Origin: Streptococcus cristatus | GTDB taxonomy: Bacteria; Bacillota; Bacilli; Lactobacillales; Streptococcaceae | Length of the DNA: 50,363 nt | Reading direction: 5' to 3' | NCBI RefSeq assembly: GCF_001578775.1 | Contig: NZ_KQ969062.1 | Span: 898,001 to 948,363, forward strand | Part shown: piece after piece, positions 6,913 through 14,103 of the stretch | Numbering within the stretch: the first letter of the stretch is position 1 | Layout: each line of letters opens with the position of its first letter | Program-made: the position numbers and the translations under genes | Notes under the pieces: model-generated | Seen by the model: only the letters and a program-made list of their open reading frames with translations | What the model was told of the DNA's origin: nothing | Databases searched by the model: none

Positions 6913-7662
6913 TTAGATTTCTAGTGGCATGAAATTGCCAACTACTTTTCCAATGATGCGGGGTTCCTCGCTAAATGGAGCAAATTTATCTGCGTATTTA
7001 TTATTCAAAGAGACGAGCCGTAAGCCGTCTTTTTCTTTGTAAACTTTTTTGATATAACTTTGACCGTCCCAGTCCACAGCATAGATAGCGCCGTCGTAAT
7101 CCCAGCCTGTATCTTTGATAAGGGCTACGGATCCACTTAGATAGTCTGGTTCCATAGAGTCTCCATATACCCAGCTAGCGAAGTCGTGGGCGATCTCTTT
7201 ATCAAAAAAGACGGTATCATAATTGCGATCTTCGTAGTAAGTTTCACCGGTTCCAGCAGAGAGTTTTTCAAAAACTTGATATTCAAATAGTTCTTCATTG
7301 ACTTCAAGTTGTTGCCCCTCTAGAAGCTCCTCAGATGTCCGTAGCACAATTTTTTTATTGTGGGTGGTTAATTGTACCACTTTATCCGTTATCTGCTGTG
7401 TGAGCGAATCTGGAGCTTCTGTGAGGGAGCGGGTAGATTCTAGCACGTTTTTGGGGATAACAGGAAAGAAATCATCGATAGAAACATCAAATATATCACA
7501 TAATTTGAAAAGCATATCTTGATTTGCTTTTCTCTCTCCTTTTTCGTATCTACTGATTGTTTGTTTAGTAGTATTCAATCTTTTTGCAAGTTCATCTTGA
7601 GTAAAACCGGCTGATTTTCGAAATATCCTAATTTGATTTCCAATGTATTCTTTCAAATCCAT
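6913..7662 (-). CDS. CI-type phage repressor (HTH XRE plus peptidase S24)
   Basis: The 249-residue protein has an N-terminal XRE helix-turn-helix (about 6-62; TQDELAKRLNTTKQTISRYE) and a C-terminal LexA/CI S24 domain. The likely self-cleavage site is Ala136-Gly137 (LSAGTG), the nucleophile Ser169 (YGDSMEP), and the general base Lys205 or Lys206. RecA-stimulated cleavage would induce the prophage. It is transcribed leftward from a promoter whose spacer contains a GGTGAC operator half-site. Its targets are likely the TCACC/GGTGA elements in 7709-7783. It is followed by the Ltp-like gene and int. Confidence 0.93.
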   Translation of the reverse strand: MDLKEYIGNQIRIFRKSAGFTQDELAKRLNTTKQTISRYEKGERKANQDMLFKLCDIFDVSIDDFFPVIPKNVLESTRSLTEAPDSLTQQITDKVVQLTTHNKKIVLRTSEELLEGQQLEVNEELFEYQVFEKLSAGTGETYYEDRNYDTVFFDKEIAHDFASWVYGDSMEPDYLSGSVALIKDTGWDYDGAIYAVDWDGQSYIKKVYKEKDGLRLVSLNNKYADKFAPFSEEPRIIGKVVGNFMPLEI

Positions 7663-7688
7663 GTTTTGTACCTCAATTTCAGTGATTC

Positions 7689-7727
7689 TATAAGTAGATT
7701 ATATAAAAAAGTCACCAGAAACGCAAC
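7689..7727 (-). promoter_or_regulatory. repressor (cI) promoter with operator half-site
   Basis: On the minus strand TTGCGT, a 17-bp spacer and TATAAT lie upstream of the repressor start. The spacer carries GGTGAC, half of the TCACC-N5-GGTGA palindrome seen at 7763, suggesting autoregulation. Confidence 0.6.
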
Positions 7728-7754
7728 ATTTTTTATTTTTTAATCAAAATAATG

Positions 7755-7783
7755 TTGACTAGTCACCGAAATGGTGATATAAT
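7755..7783 (+). promoter_or_regulatory. rightward early promoter with embedded operator
   Basis: TTGACT (7755-7760), a 17-bp spacer and TATAAT (7778-7783) form a strong promoter. The palindrome TCACCGAAATGGTGA (7763-7777) fills the spacer exactly, so a bound repressor would exclude RNA polymerase. This is the lysogeny/lysis control point. Confidence 0.75.
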
Positions 7784-7835
7784 TAAATCAAGCTTAGAGA
7801 TAAGCAAATAAAACGAAAGGAAAAGGAGAGGAAAT

Positions 7836-7979
7836 ATGTCAAAGCATTCATTGGTTTTAGATCAAACTTCCGAGTTTGTAACTGCTGTTTTGGATGAAGC
7901 AGATAAAAAAGACCCTGCAACGATTATGGCTGTTGCAGAGTTATTGAAGTCATATAAATTACTGAAGTCTATGGATTAG
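7836..7979 (+). CDS. small phage protein, first gene of the rightward operon
   Basis: A 47-residue ORF, MSKHSLVLDQTSEFVTAVLD..., predicted helical and acidic in its first half, with a good ribosome binding site (AAAAGGAGAGG). It is the first ORF behind the repressible rightward promoter. I do not recognise the family. Its TAG stop overlaps the stop of the convergent gene at 7976-8179 by four bases. Confidence 0.65.
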   Translation: MSKHSLVLDQTSEFVTAVLDEADKKDPATIMAVAELLKSYKLLKSMD

Positions 7980-8179
7980 CTTCTGTGGTTTATATAACAA
8001 ACTTGGTCGATGTTGACTAACACGACATATTGCTCATCTGATAGTTTCAATTCAATTAAATTGGGACTATCAGGAATTTCGTCAACAACAGCACAAAAAG
8101 TATGACTCTTTCCGTTGATGAAAGCGATTGAAAGAGTAGACGACTTATTAGCAAGATGTTCAATAATATATTTTTTCAT
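7976..8179 (-). CDS. small hypothetical protein on the lysogenic strand
   Basis: The 67-residue protein starts MKKYIIEHLANKSSTLSIAF and appears mostly beta-stranded. AAAGGAGG precedes the ATG. It has its own extended -10 promoter (TGCTATAAT, minus strand 8212-8204). It opposes the rightward early operon and has no CI operator, so it is probably expressed in the lysogen, like a moron. The stop overlaps that of the convergent gene. The family is not recognised. Confidence 0.7.
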   Translation of the reverse strand: MKKYIIEHLANKSSTLSIAFINGKSHTFCAVVDEIPDSPNLIELKLSDEQYVVLVNIDQVCYINHRS

Positions 8180-8203
8180 TATTTTATCCTCCTTTCTAGC
8201 TTT

Positions 8204-8212
8204 ATTATAGCA
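8204..8212 (-). promoter_or_regulatory. extended -10 promoter of the 7976-8179 gene
   Basis: TGCTATAAT on the minus strand, 25 nt before the start codon. The same nine bases precede the 8760-9497 gene. Confidence 0.55.
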
Positions 8213-8253
8213 GAATTGCGAGAGAAGAATAAAAAATAAAAGGAGGTGAGAAC

Positions 8254-8460
8254 GTGCAAATTTATCTTTACCAACTACGAAAGGAAAAAGGGATTACACA
8301 AAAAGAACTAGCCCAAAAATTGGGTATATCCGAAACTGCATATCGTCAAAAAGAAAAAGGGCAACGTGCTTTTACTCAGGATGAAATGTTTTTCTTGCGT
8401 AGCTTTTTTGATAAACCTTTGCAAGATATTTTTTTACCACGAAAGTCACCAAAACGGTAA
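8254..8460 (+). CDS. Cro-like XRE family regulator
   Basis: The 68-residue protein is essentially a single helix-turn-helix domain (ITQKELAQKLGISETAYRQKEKG at about 14-36, shown here in part). The start is GTG at 8254 behind AAAGGAGG. Size, position and orientation fit the lytic counterpart of CI. A second operator-like palindrome, TCACC-N5-GGTAA, overlaps its final codons. Confidence 0.85.
   Translation: MQIYLYQLRKEKGITQKELAQKLGISETAYRQKEKGQRAFTQDEMFFLRSFFDKPLQDIFLPRKSPKR
8446..8460 (+). promoter_or_regulatory. operator-like palindrome at the end of the Cro-like gene
   Basis: TCACCAAAACGGTAA matches the 7763 operator in nine of ten arm positions and has the same 5-bp centre. No good -10/-35 pair surrounds it, so it may be an auxiliary operator. 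Confidence 0.5.
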
Positions 8461-8493
8461 CAAAATTATTGTTTTGGGAAAGGAGGACGAAAA

Positions 8494-8763
8494 ATGAGAC
8501 CAACTAAATATCCATACAGTCGTGAGTTACGGCTTACAGGCGTTAAAATTGCTAAACTGAGGCTGTTTATAGAAGACAGCACCCAGACAGGCAAGGCTAT
8601 ATTGGAGGAAGGACTAGACGGAGGATATGATCACAGAATCTACCAAGGTTTATCGTCAACTGAGATTGAAGCAATCTACGGTAAAAAAACGGCCTTGAAA
8701 GTAGACAAAAAACGCCGCGAAGACCTTAGAAATGGCCTCTACGGCGTAATTGGAATACGCTAA
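8494..8763 (+). CDS. hypothetical phage protein with MRxxKYPY start
   Basis: The 89-residue basic protein begins MRPTKYPYSRELRLTG and contains SSTEIEAIYG. AAAGGAGG precedes the ATG. The N-terminal octapeptide recurs in two otherwise different ORFs at 18126 and 44911. The function is unknown. Its stop overlaps by four bases the end of the convergent metallopeptidase-like gene. Confidence 0.7.
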   Translation: MRPTKYPYSRELRLTGVKIAKLRLFIEDSTQTGKAILEEGLDGGYDHRIYQGLSSTEIEAIYGKKTALKVDKKRREDLRNGLYGVIGIR

Positions 8764-9497
8764 GGTATTGTAATCAGGGAGATAATTTCTGCGATGGCTT
8801 GTTTAAGTTCAATAGTTGGAAGAACTTCCTGCCATGCTTTCAAAAATTTCAGGAAATCTTTTTTATCCTGAAAATGTTTAACAACAGGGATGTATTCTAT
8901 CAACTTTGGATATTTTCTAAAAATTGGAAGAAACTGGCTTGCTATGTATGTATTCATAGGTCTATCATCAGGTATCTTATGCAGATACTGCATTAGATTG
9001 GTATCTGGAGCAGATAGTTCTGTCAAATCAAAAGGAGAGTTATCATCTAGCATGGCTTTACTGTAATCTTGCAGAGAGCTAGGCATTAGCTGCTGTATTG
9101 GTTGGGACGATCCACTCCATAAGCGAGCGTACTCCTCTAAAAAGAGATGCGAGGCTATCTCGCACAAGACCTCTTCAAACCAAAACATAGGCTGATTTAT
9201 AGTTGGGTTCTTGATATAGATATGACAAAGTTCATGTCCTAATTGATAAATATTTTTAGGGATAGAGATTAAGTTATTTGGTGAAAGGAATATCAGATTA
9301 TCTTCTGGAAAACAGACTGGTACTTGTAAAAACGGGGCATGGATGATGGATAGTTTTTCTTTGGTCAATCCAGGGAAAATACGTTCTGAAACTAAGCCAA
9401 TGGACTCAAAGTCTAGCCTAAATACAAATTTAGAATCTGCTTCTTGTGGATCATGAAAAAGTGACCAGTTTGTTTGAGGGATGGCGTATTTGAGCAT
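8760..9497 (-). CDS. putative zinc metallopeptidase (HELCH motif), embedded moron
   Basis: The 245-residue protein has GHELCHIY (HExxH at 88-92) followed by FWFEEVLCEIASHLF, with Glu113 placed as a third zinc ligand, the gluzincin arrangement also seen in ImmA/IrrE-like peptidases. The start at 9497 follows TTGGAGA; an upstream in-frame ATG at 9575 precedes the promoter and is rejected. It is transcribed against the early operon from its own extended -10 promoter. I do not recognise the family beyond the motif. If it is ImmA-like it could cleave a repressor, but no HTH domain is attached. A role in defence or lysogenic conversion is only a possibility. Confidence 0.75.
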   Translation of the reverse strand: MLKYAIPQTNWSLFHDPQEADSKFVFRLDFESIGLVSERIFPGLTKEKLSIIHAPFLQVPVCFPEDNLIFLSPNNLISIPKNIYQLGHELCHIYIKNPTINQPMFWFEEVLCEIASHLFLEEYARLWSGSSQPIQQLMPSSLQDYSKAMLDDNSPFDLTELSAPDTNLMQYLHKIPDDRPMNTYIASQFLPIFRKYPKLIEYIPVVKHFQDKKDFLKFLKAWQEVLPTIELKQAIAEIISLITIP

Positions 9498-9524
9498 GTG
9501 ATTTCTCCAATCGTTTTTTATTAC

Positions 9525-9533
9525 ATTATAGCA
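9525..9533 (-). promoter_or_regulatory. extended -10 promoter of the metallopeptidase-like gene
   Basis: TGCTATAAT on the minus strand, 27 nt before the start codon. Beyond it, an imperfect inverted repeat (about 9539-9572; AAGC-CCTC/GAGG-GCTT) may be a terminator or attenuator for the opposing strand. Confidence 0.55.
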
Positions 9534-9603
9534 AAAAAGCACCTCTAGACTGCAATCTATTGAGGCGCTTCGCAAAAAAATACTAATTAAATTATATCAC
9601 AAA

Positions 9604-9768
9604 ATGGAAGAATTAAACAGCGTACAACAATTATTAGTCAATAATTGGCAGCGTAAATACTACCAACTAAGTGATGTATTGATTACCAGCTTAGTAGGTT
9701 TAACGCTTGCTGATACACTCACGATTTTAGCAACAGCTAGAAAGGGGCGTTTATGGAGTTGCAAATAA
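9604..9768 (+). CDS. small hypothetical phage protein
   Basis: A 54-residue ORF, MEELNSVQQLLVNNWQRKYY..., with a hydrophobic middle (DVLITSLVGLTLADTLTILA) that could be one membrane helix. There is no clear ribosome binding site, so the start is uncertain. It overlaps the next gene by 16 nt, as real phage genes often do. The family is not recognised. Confidence 0.5.
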   Translation: MEELNSVQQLLVNNWQRKYYQLSDVLITSLVGLTLADTLTILATARKGRLWSCK

Positions 9769-10136
9769 AATCAAACACACTAGATATCGAGAAAATCTTA
9801 GAAAAATCTTTATCAGATGTCTTAGGTGATGATATTGATAACATTTTGATGCGAAAAGTTGAGAAAGTGATCTCAACTGTTGTAAATGAAAAAATTGATA
9901 ATCTGGCCATTGGTGAAAAATGGCTGAATGACCAAAAGTTAGCTGAGCATTTTGGCAAAGAAAAAAGGCAAATCCAATATTTGTTGAGAAAAATGGAGCT
10001 TGATCCAGTAGCTCGAAAGTACATCAGCAAAGAGGGTGGTCGTAGCACTAAGGTCAAAGTCTTCGAGGCTTGGGAAAGTTGGTATGAAGATCAGAAATAT
10101 AAATCAAAATCAGAGCCTTTTGCTTGGGTTGCTTAG
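9753..10136 (+). CDS. phage protein with probable C-terminal helix-turn-helix
   Basis: The 127-residue protein has an acidic helical N-terminal half and a C-terminal segment, NDQKLAEHFGKEKRQIQYLL, that reads as a helix-turn-helix, followed by a basic stretch (YISKEGGRSTKVKVF). AGAAAGGGG precedes the start. It lies just upstream of the replication module. A regulatory or replication-accessory role is plausible but unproven. Confidence 0.75.
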   Translation: MELQIKSNTLDIEKILEKSLSDVLGDDIDNILMRKVEKVISTVVNEKIDNLAIGEKWLNDQKLAEHFGKEKRQIQYLLRKMELDPVARKYISKEGGRSTKVKVFEAWESWYEDQKYKSKSEPFAWVA

Positions 10137-10154
10137 AAAGAGAGGTAGTAGCTA

Positions 10155-10518
10155 ATGGATATGCAATATATCTTTCCATAAAAACGGCGATAAAAATTAT
10201 ACAGTAATCAATAACGATCTAATCAATGATCCTGAAATGGACACAACGGCTCTAGGGATTATGCTTATTATACTGAGCAACAAGTCGACCTGGAAAATCT
10301 ATCCTAATGAGATTGCCAAACGAACAGGTCTATCCAGAACAACGATTGACAAGTATTTCAGGAGATTTGAAAAAATTGGTTATATGAGAACTGTAAAAAT
10401 GAGCAAAGGTTATAAAAAGGGTGTTGAGACCTATAGATTTGCTGCAGATTTCAAATTGGTAGATTGGTATTTTAAAGATTATATTTTACCGCAATTGGAT
10501 AAATTTATATCTGACTGA
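10155..10518 (+). pseudogene. winged-helix replication initiator-like protein, frameshifted near its start
   Basis: ATG 10155 (after AGAGG) reads MDMQYIFP and then stops at 10179-10181. The neighbouring frame is open from 10156 and encodes FHKNGDKNYTVINNDLINDP followed by a winged-helix DNA-binding segment (YPNEIAKRTGLSRTTIDKYF) to 10518. Phage replisome-organiser N-terminal domains usually start with this FxKNxxYTVINN block. Removing one base in TTTCC (about 10173-10177) would give one 120-residue protein. Alternatively the ATG at 10237 yields a 93-residue protein without the conserved start. Iterons and a DnaA box follow directly, which fits an initiator binding its own origin. Confidence 0.75.
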
Positions 10519-10520
10519 CC

Positions 10521-10529
10521 TGTGGATAA
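10521..10529 (-). promoter_or_regulatory. perfect DnaA box
   Basis: TGTGGATAA on the plus strand is the reverse complement of the consensus DnaA box TTATCCACA. It sits three nucleotides after the initiator-like gene. A near-match, CTATCCACT, lies at 10638-10646. Confidence 0.65.
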
Positions 10530-10568
10530 CTCACTAGAGAAATTCATTTGTAAAGTTCTTCATAAATG

Positions 10569-10632
10569 AAAAATTCAATTGTTGAAAAAATCATTTGTTG
10601 AAAAATTCAACAAATGAAAAAATCAACTGTTG
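10569..10632 (+). repeat. 16-bp iterons, four copies (candidate replication origin)
   Basis: Four head-to-tail 16-mers at 10569, 10585, 10601 and 10617, of form AAAAA-(T/A)-TCA-N3-(G/A)-TTG with AATTGTTG, TTTGTTG, ACAAATG and ACTGTTG endings. A fifth begins at 10633 (AAAAACTA) and merges with the second DnaA-like box. Each repeat contains short inverted elements (CAATTGTTG/CAACAAATG). The region is very AT-rich. Confidence 0.75.
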
Positions 10633-10649
10633 AAAAACTATCCACTAAT

Positions 10650-10721
10650 AAATACTAACTCTATAACAAATACTAATTTAATAATAATTACTAACTTAGT
10701 AATAAATACTAACTTTACAAC
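10650..10721 (+). repeat. 18-bp iterons, four copies (candidate replication origin)
   Basis: Four contiguous 18-mers start at 10650, 10668, 10686 and 10704. Each begins AA(A/T)TACTAA(C/T) and ends in a variable AT-rich half. The block is about 80% AT and follows directly on the 16-bp iterons and the second DnaA-like box, so it could be a DNA-unwinding element or a second initiator site. Confidence 0.75.
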
Positions 10722-10779
10722 AATCTAATCATAATTAGAAATAATAAAGGATTTGCAGAGTTTTTAAAGGAGGAGGAAA

Positions 10780-11468
10780 ATGGCAAGCTTAACTTTCCCA
10801 GAGCTGCAACAAAGAATGCAACTAGAAAAAAGAAATCAAAAGATGTGAAGTACGCATTTAGAAATGCCGAGGACATCTATACAACATTTAAAGAGCTAAA
10901 GAGCAATTGGTCTGTAATTGTGACGGATGAGCTTATTGAGTTAGCAGGAAAAATATTTGTCAAAGCAACAGCGGTAGCTCTCAACAATGAAAAAGAAGAG
11001 AAATACCAATCAACGGCATATTCTGAATTAAGTCCAGTACCAGTGCTTAATACACAAAAAGGCCAGATCAAGCAAATGCAAGATCCACAGTGGACAGGTG
11101 CGGTTAGTTCATACGCTCGAAAATATGCCTTACAAGGTCTATTCGCTATCGGCGAAAAAGATATTGATGAATATCCAGCTGAAGAAAATCAGCAACAGGA
11201 TGCACAATCAAATCACCAACGCTCACAAGATAGCAATGCTAATCAAGCAGATTTAATCAATACTGATCAATACAAATCGGTTTGCGGAAAAATCCGAACG
11301 TGGGCACAACTTAAAAATGCTAGTTTTGATCAGGTTGCTAACCATGTGCTGCAGTATTTCAAAATTCGTGACTTTCACGACATCCCAGAATTACATTTTG
11401 AGACAGTTATGAGCTATCTCAATGGTCAGATAGCTAAAGCTCAAGGACAAGATTTTAATAATTTGTAA
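10780..11468 (+). pseudogene. ERF-family single-strand annealing recombinase, frameshifted in an A run
   Basis: ATG 10780 behind AAAGGAGGAGG reads MASLTFPELQQRMQLEKRNQ and stops after 22 codons. The -1 frame continues VKYAFRNAEDIYTTFKELK with the ERF core (PVLNTQKGQIKQMQDPQWTG, SSYARKYALQGLFAIGEKD) and a Gln/Asn-rich linker to 11468. The shift maps to six As at 10826-10831; one more A gives a 229-residue ERF protein. ERF proteins anneal ssDNA during phage recombination, working with the SSB encoded at 13531. Translation could also start at ATG 10845 (207 residues), which lacks the first helix and has no good ribosome binding site. Confidence 0.85.
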
Positions 11469-11487
11469 AAAAGAAAGAGGAAACAAC

Positions 11488-11808
11488 ATGAAACAAACTA
11501 AAAAATTTATCGCTTTTCAAGACAAAGAAAATGGGCATTTTGTATCAGAGTATGAGCACCACAAAAAACGCTTGGCTTATAAAGTCGGTTTATGTAGTAG
11601 CATGCAAGATGCTTTAATTTTGGATTATGATGATTACGAAAGACAGAAAGAGCAGATAGACACATTAGCAGAGGAATTTGACTGTCATATCGTTGTTGTC
11701 GAAGCAACACATGAAATCAAAATGCTAGATGGATCAGATGCACCAGAACCAAAAGAGCGTAGTAGCAAAATTGATATTTTAGACTTTTTGGAGGCATTGA
11801 GCAAATGA
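11488..11808 (+). CDS. hypothetical phage protein
   Basis: The 106-residue protein begins MKQTKKFIAFQDKENGHFVS and has an N-terminal mixed alpha/beta half and a charged C-terminus (EPKERSSKIDILDFLEALSK). AAGAGG precedes the start and it overlaps the next gene by 4 nt. It resembles small proteins often found between recombinase and DUF1351 genes in Gram-positive phages; the function is unknown. Confidence 0.75.
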   Translation: MKQTKKFIAFQDKENGHFVSEYEHHKKRLAYKVGLCSSMQDALILDYDDYERQKEQIDTLAEEFDCHIVVVEATHEIKMLDGSDAPEPKERSSKIDILDFLEALSK

Positions 11809-12842
11809 AAGATGTAACGAATAATACTTTACAAACTATGATGCCGGTTCTAACACCAGCAAAGATTGAATTTGATTTTGATGCTTTTGATAAAGAAATA
11901 GAAAAAGCGTTATCTACCTTTTCAGAATTTGAATTGAGTTCGGAAAATTATAAAACCATCAAGGAAAACATCACGACTTACAAAGGTTTATATGATAATC
12001 TTGACACGCGGCGTAAAGAGATTTCAAATAATTTTAAAAAGCCGTTAGATGATTTTAAAGAGCGTTTTGACAAATCTTTAAAACCGCTAGAAGAACTGAT
12101 TGATAAGTTACGTGAGGGGCGAGATGCCATCGATGAACATGAGCGGTTGTTGCGCGTGGATATTGTACGAGCAACTTTTGAAGATAAGTGTATGGTTGCA
12201 GGTCTTGAAAAATCCACGTTTGAAGATCGATACGATGAATACAGTCTCAAGAAATATTTCAAGACGGGTAAATTTGAGCTTAAAAATTCAACGATTGATG
12301 AAATGGATGCTCTGGTATTAGCAGAGTTCGACAAGTTGGAACAACACAAAGCAAATATTCAAGCTGTTAAAGAACAGGCTCAAGAGTATGAGCTATTAGC
12401 AGATAGTTATGTCAGAGACCTTGAGAATGATAAATCATTAGTTGATGTTTTAAAAACAATGAAGTCTGATCGTGATGCTGTTGTCTTACAGAAAGAACAG
12501 CAAGAGGCGCAAGCCAAAGCAGAGGCAGAACGTAAGGCAGAAATCGAACGTCTAGCACAAGAACAAGCTAACGCTAATATCAAGGCTATAGACGCTGAAA
12601 CAGGCGAGATTTTGGAAGATGAACCAATTATGCCAGAATCAGAAGAAACAATGCCAGAACTGCCAAAATTTGAGCCTAGCGAGCCAGTAAGCTATGACTT
12701 GCGACTGACATTTCCTGGCGGCAATCCACAGGCCAAACTTTTCAAAGAGTGGCTGTTAGCTAATCAAGTGGCTTTCGAAATGTTATATCAAGGTAAAACA
12801 CAAGAAGAACTAACAGGAGGTATTTCAAATGTCTTTGACTAA
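11805..12842 (+). CDS. DUF1351 family phage protein
   Basis: The 345-residue protein is largely helical with long charged coiled coils (about 50-115 and 180-265), a Q/A/E-rich segment (QKEQQEAQAKAEAERKAEIE) and a C-terminal globular part, YDLRLTFPGGNPQAKLFKEW. This matches DUF1351 proteins, which sit next to ERF or RecT genes and are thought to act in phage recombination or replication. The biochemical role is not established. It overlaps neighbours on both sides. Confidence 0.85.
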   Translation: MKDVTNNTLQTMMPVLTPAKIEFDFDAFDKEIEKALSTFSEFELSSENYKTIKENITTYKGLYDNLDTRRKEISNNFKKPLDDFKERFDKSLKPLEELIDKLREGRDAIDEHERLLRVDIVRATFEDKCMVAGLEKSTFEDRYDEYSLKKYFKTGKFELKNSTIDEMDALVLAEFDKLEQHKANIQAVKEQAQEYELLADSYVRDLENDKSLVDVLKTMKSDRDAVVLQKEQQEAQAKAEAERKAEIERLAQEQANANIKAIDAETGEILEDEPIMPESEETMPELPKFEPSEPVSYDLRLTFPGGNPQAKLFKEWLLANQVAFEMLYQGKTQEELTGGISNVFD

Positions 12843-13368
12843 TTTAATCGAGAATGTTCAAGGGTGGTCTGCTGCTAAAGGTCTGGATAAGGCCGAACCG
12901 ATCAAACAAATGCAAAAACTCAACGAAGAATGGGGAGAGCTGAATGCGGGTAAAGCGAAATCAGACAAAGAAAAACTTGTGGATAGCATTGGTGATGTGA
13001 TGGTCGTTTTGATCATCTTATCCCAACAAATGAAATTTGAAAAAATTGAGCGGCTGGTTGATCCAACACAACATAGTAAAACACTGTACAAGGCTAATGA
13101 TGTAGAAACGGATTATCTGCTGCTGTACGGCGGAAAAGAAATCGGCTTGATTGCTCATCGGATGATTGATTTAATTTTCAACGCTGGCATCATCAACACA
13201 CGGACACAAATTCGGTTCCACATCCGGAATTTAACAGGCATTCTTGCTAAGATTGCCATCAACGAGGGTACGGATCTTGAAACGTGCTTACAAGTGGCTT
13301 GGGATGAAATCAAAGACCGTACAGGTAAGATGGTTGATGGGGTGTTTGTTAAGGAGTCCGATCTATGA
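12829..13368 (+). CDS. MazG-like nucleotide pyrophosphohydrolase
   Basis: The 179-residue protein carries the MazG metal-binding pattern: NEEWGELNAG with Glu33, Glu34 and Glu37, followed by DSIGDVMVVLIIL with Asp52 and Asp56. The second half (about 75-179) repeats a helical fold ending with CLQVAWDEIKDRTGKMVDGV, also common in MazG-like phage proteins. It probably hydrolyses (d)NTPs to monophosphates. The start overlaps the DUF1351 gene by 14 nt with GGAGG upstream. Confidence 0.85.
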   Translation: MSLTNLIENVQGWSAAKGLDKAEPIKQMQKLNEEWGELNAGKAKSDKEKLVDSIGDVMVVLIILSQQMKFEKIERLVDPTQHSKTLYKANDVETDYLLLYGGKEIGLIAHRMIDLIFNAGIINTRTQIRFHIRNLTGILAKIAINEGTDLETCLQVAWDEIKDRTGKMVDGVFVKESDL

Positions 13369-13541
13369 GATGTTTTTATGTCAGTGGTAAAATTGCAGAT
13401 CTTGATTTGGGATCGGAAATCAATGCAGAAAATTCATTTATGGCAGCTATTGAGTTTGTGAAACGATACGCCGACTTATTAAAGTTTGGTTCAAATAAAA
13501 TCAAGGTATCAGAAGTAGAAGAGGTGCAAAGTGATAAATAA
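13365..13541 (+). CDS. small hypothetical phage protein
   Basis: A 58-residue [23 protein letters not shown]..., coupled to the MazG-like gene by an ATGA overlap and overlapping the SSB start by 11 nt. It has AAGGAG upstream. The family is not recognised; tight overlap on both sides supports that it is real. Confidence 0.65.
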   Translation: MRCFYVSGKIADLDLGSEINAENSFMAAIEFVKRYADLLKFGSNKIKVSEVEEVQSDK

Positions 13542-14094
13542 TGTTGTTTTAGTAGGTCGACTTACAAAAGATGCTGAACTGAGATACACGCAAAGCAATA
13601 TCGCAGTTGCAACCTTTACTCTGGCTGTCAATCGTAATTTTAAAAATGAGGCCGGAGAGCGTGAAGCTGATTTTATCCAGTGCGTTATCTGGCGACAGTC
13701 AGCCGAAAACCTGGCCAACTGGGCTAAAAAAGGTTCATTGATTGGGATTTCTGGGTCTATCCAGACCCGTAATTATGAAAATCAGCAAGGGCAGCTCGTG
13801 TATGTGACAGAGGTTATCGCTAATAATTTCTATTTGTTAGAAAGTAGAAATTCACAGAATAACCAAAATCAACAGCAAGGAAATTACCAACAAAATCAGG
13901 GCGGCTATCAGCAGCAACAGCCAAATTATAATAATCAACACAACAATTACCAAAACGAAAATAGTTACGGACAACAAGGTAGCTTTTTCGAGGGTGATAC
14001 AACAAATCCAGTGCCTGATTTTACCAGTGATAACAATCCATTTGGTAGGTCCTCAAATCCATTGGATATCAGTGATGATGATCTACCTTTCTAG
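13531..14094 (+). CDS. ssb: single-stranded DNA-binding protein
   Basis: The 187-residue protein starts with [23 protein letters not shown] opens a standard OB fold (1 to about 108), followed by a Q/N/G-rich linker and the acidic tip DDDLPF that recruits partner proteins. GAGGTG precedes the start. It protects ssDNA in phage replication and should partner with the ERF recombinase encoded upstream. Confidence 0.95.
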   Translation: MINNVVLVGRLTKDAELRYTQSNIAVATFTLAVNRNFKNEAGEREADFIQCVIWRQSAENLANWAKKGSLIGISGSIQTRNYENQQGQLVYVTEVIANNFYLLESRNSQNNQNQQQGNYQQNQGGYQQQQPNYNNQHNNYQNENSYGQQGSFFEGDTTNPVPDFTSDNNPFGRSSNPLDISDDDLPF

Positions 14095-14103
14095 GAGGCG
14101 CTG

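Noticed and set aside
9498..9575. N-terminal extension of the metallopeptidase-like gene to 9575
   Set aside because: The extension would lie upstream of and across the TGCTATAAT promoter, and ATG 9497 has a proper ribosome binding site.
10826..10832. Programmed -1 frameshifting at AAAAAAG in the ERF gene
   Set aside because: The heptamer is not in the A-AAA-AAG register used by known sites, no stimulatory stem is evident, and ERF genes are normally unbroken; an indel is simpler.
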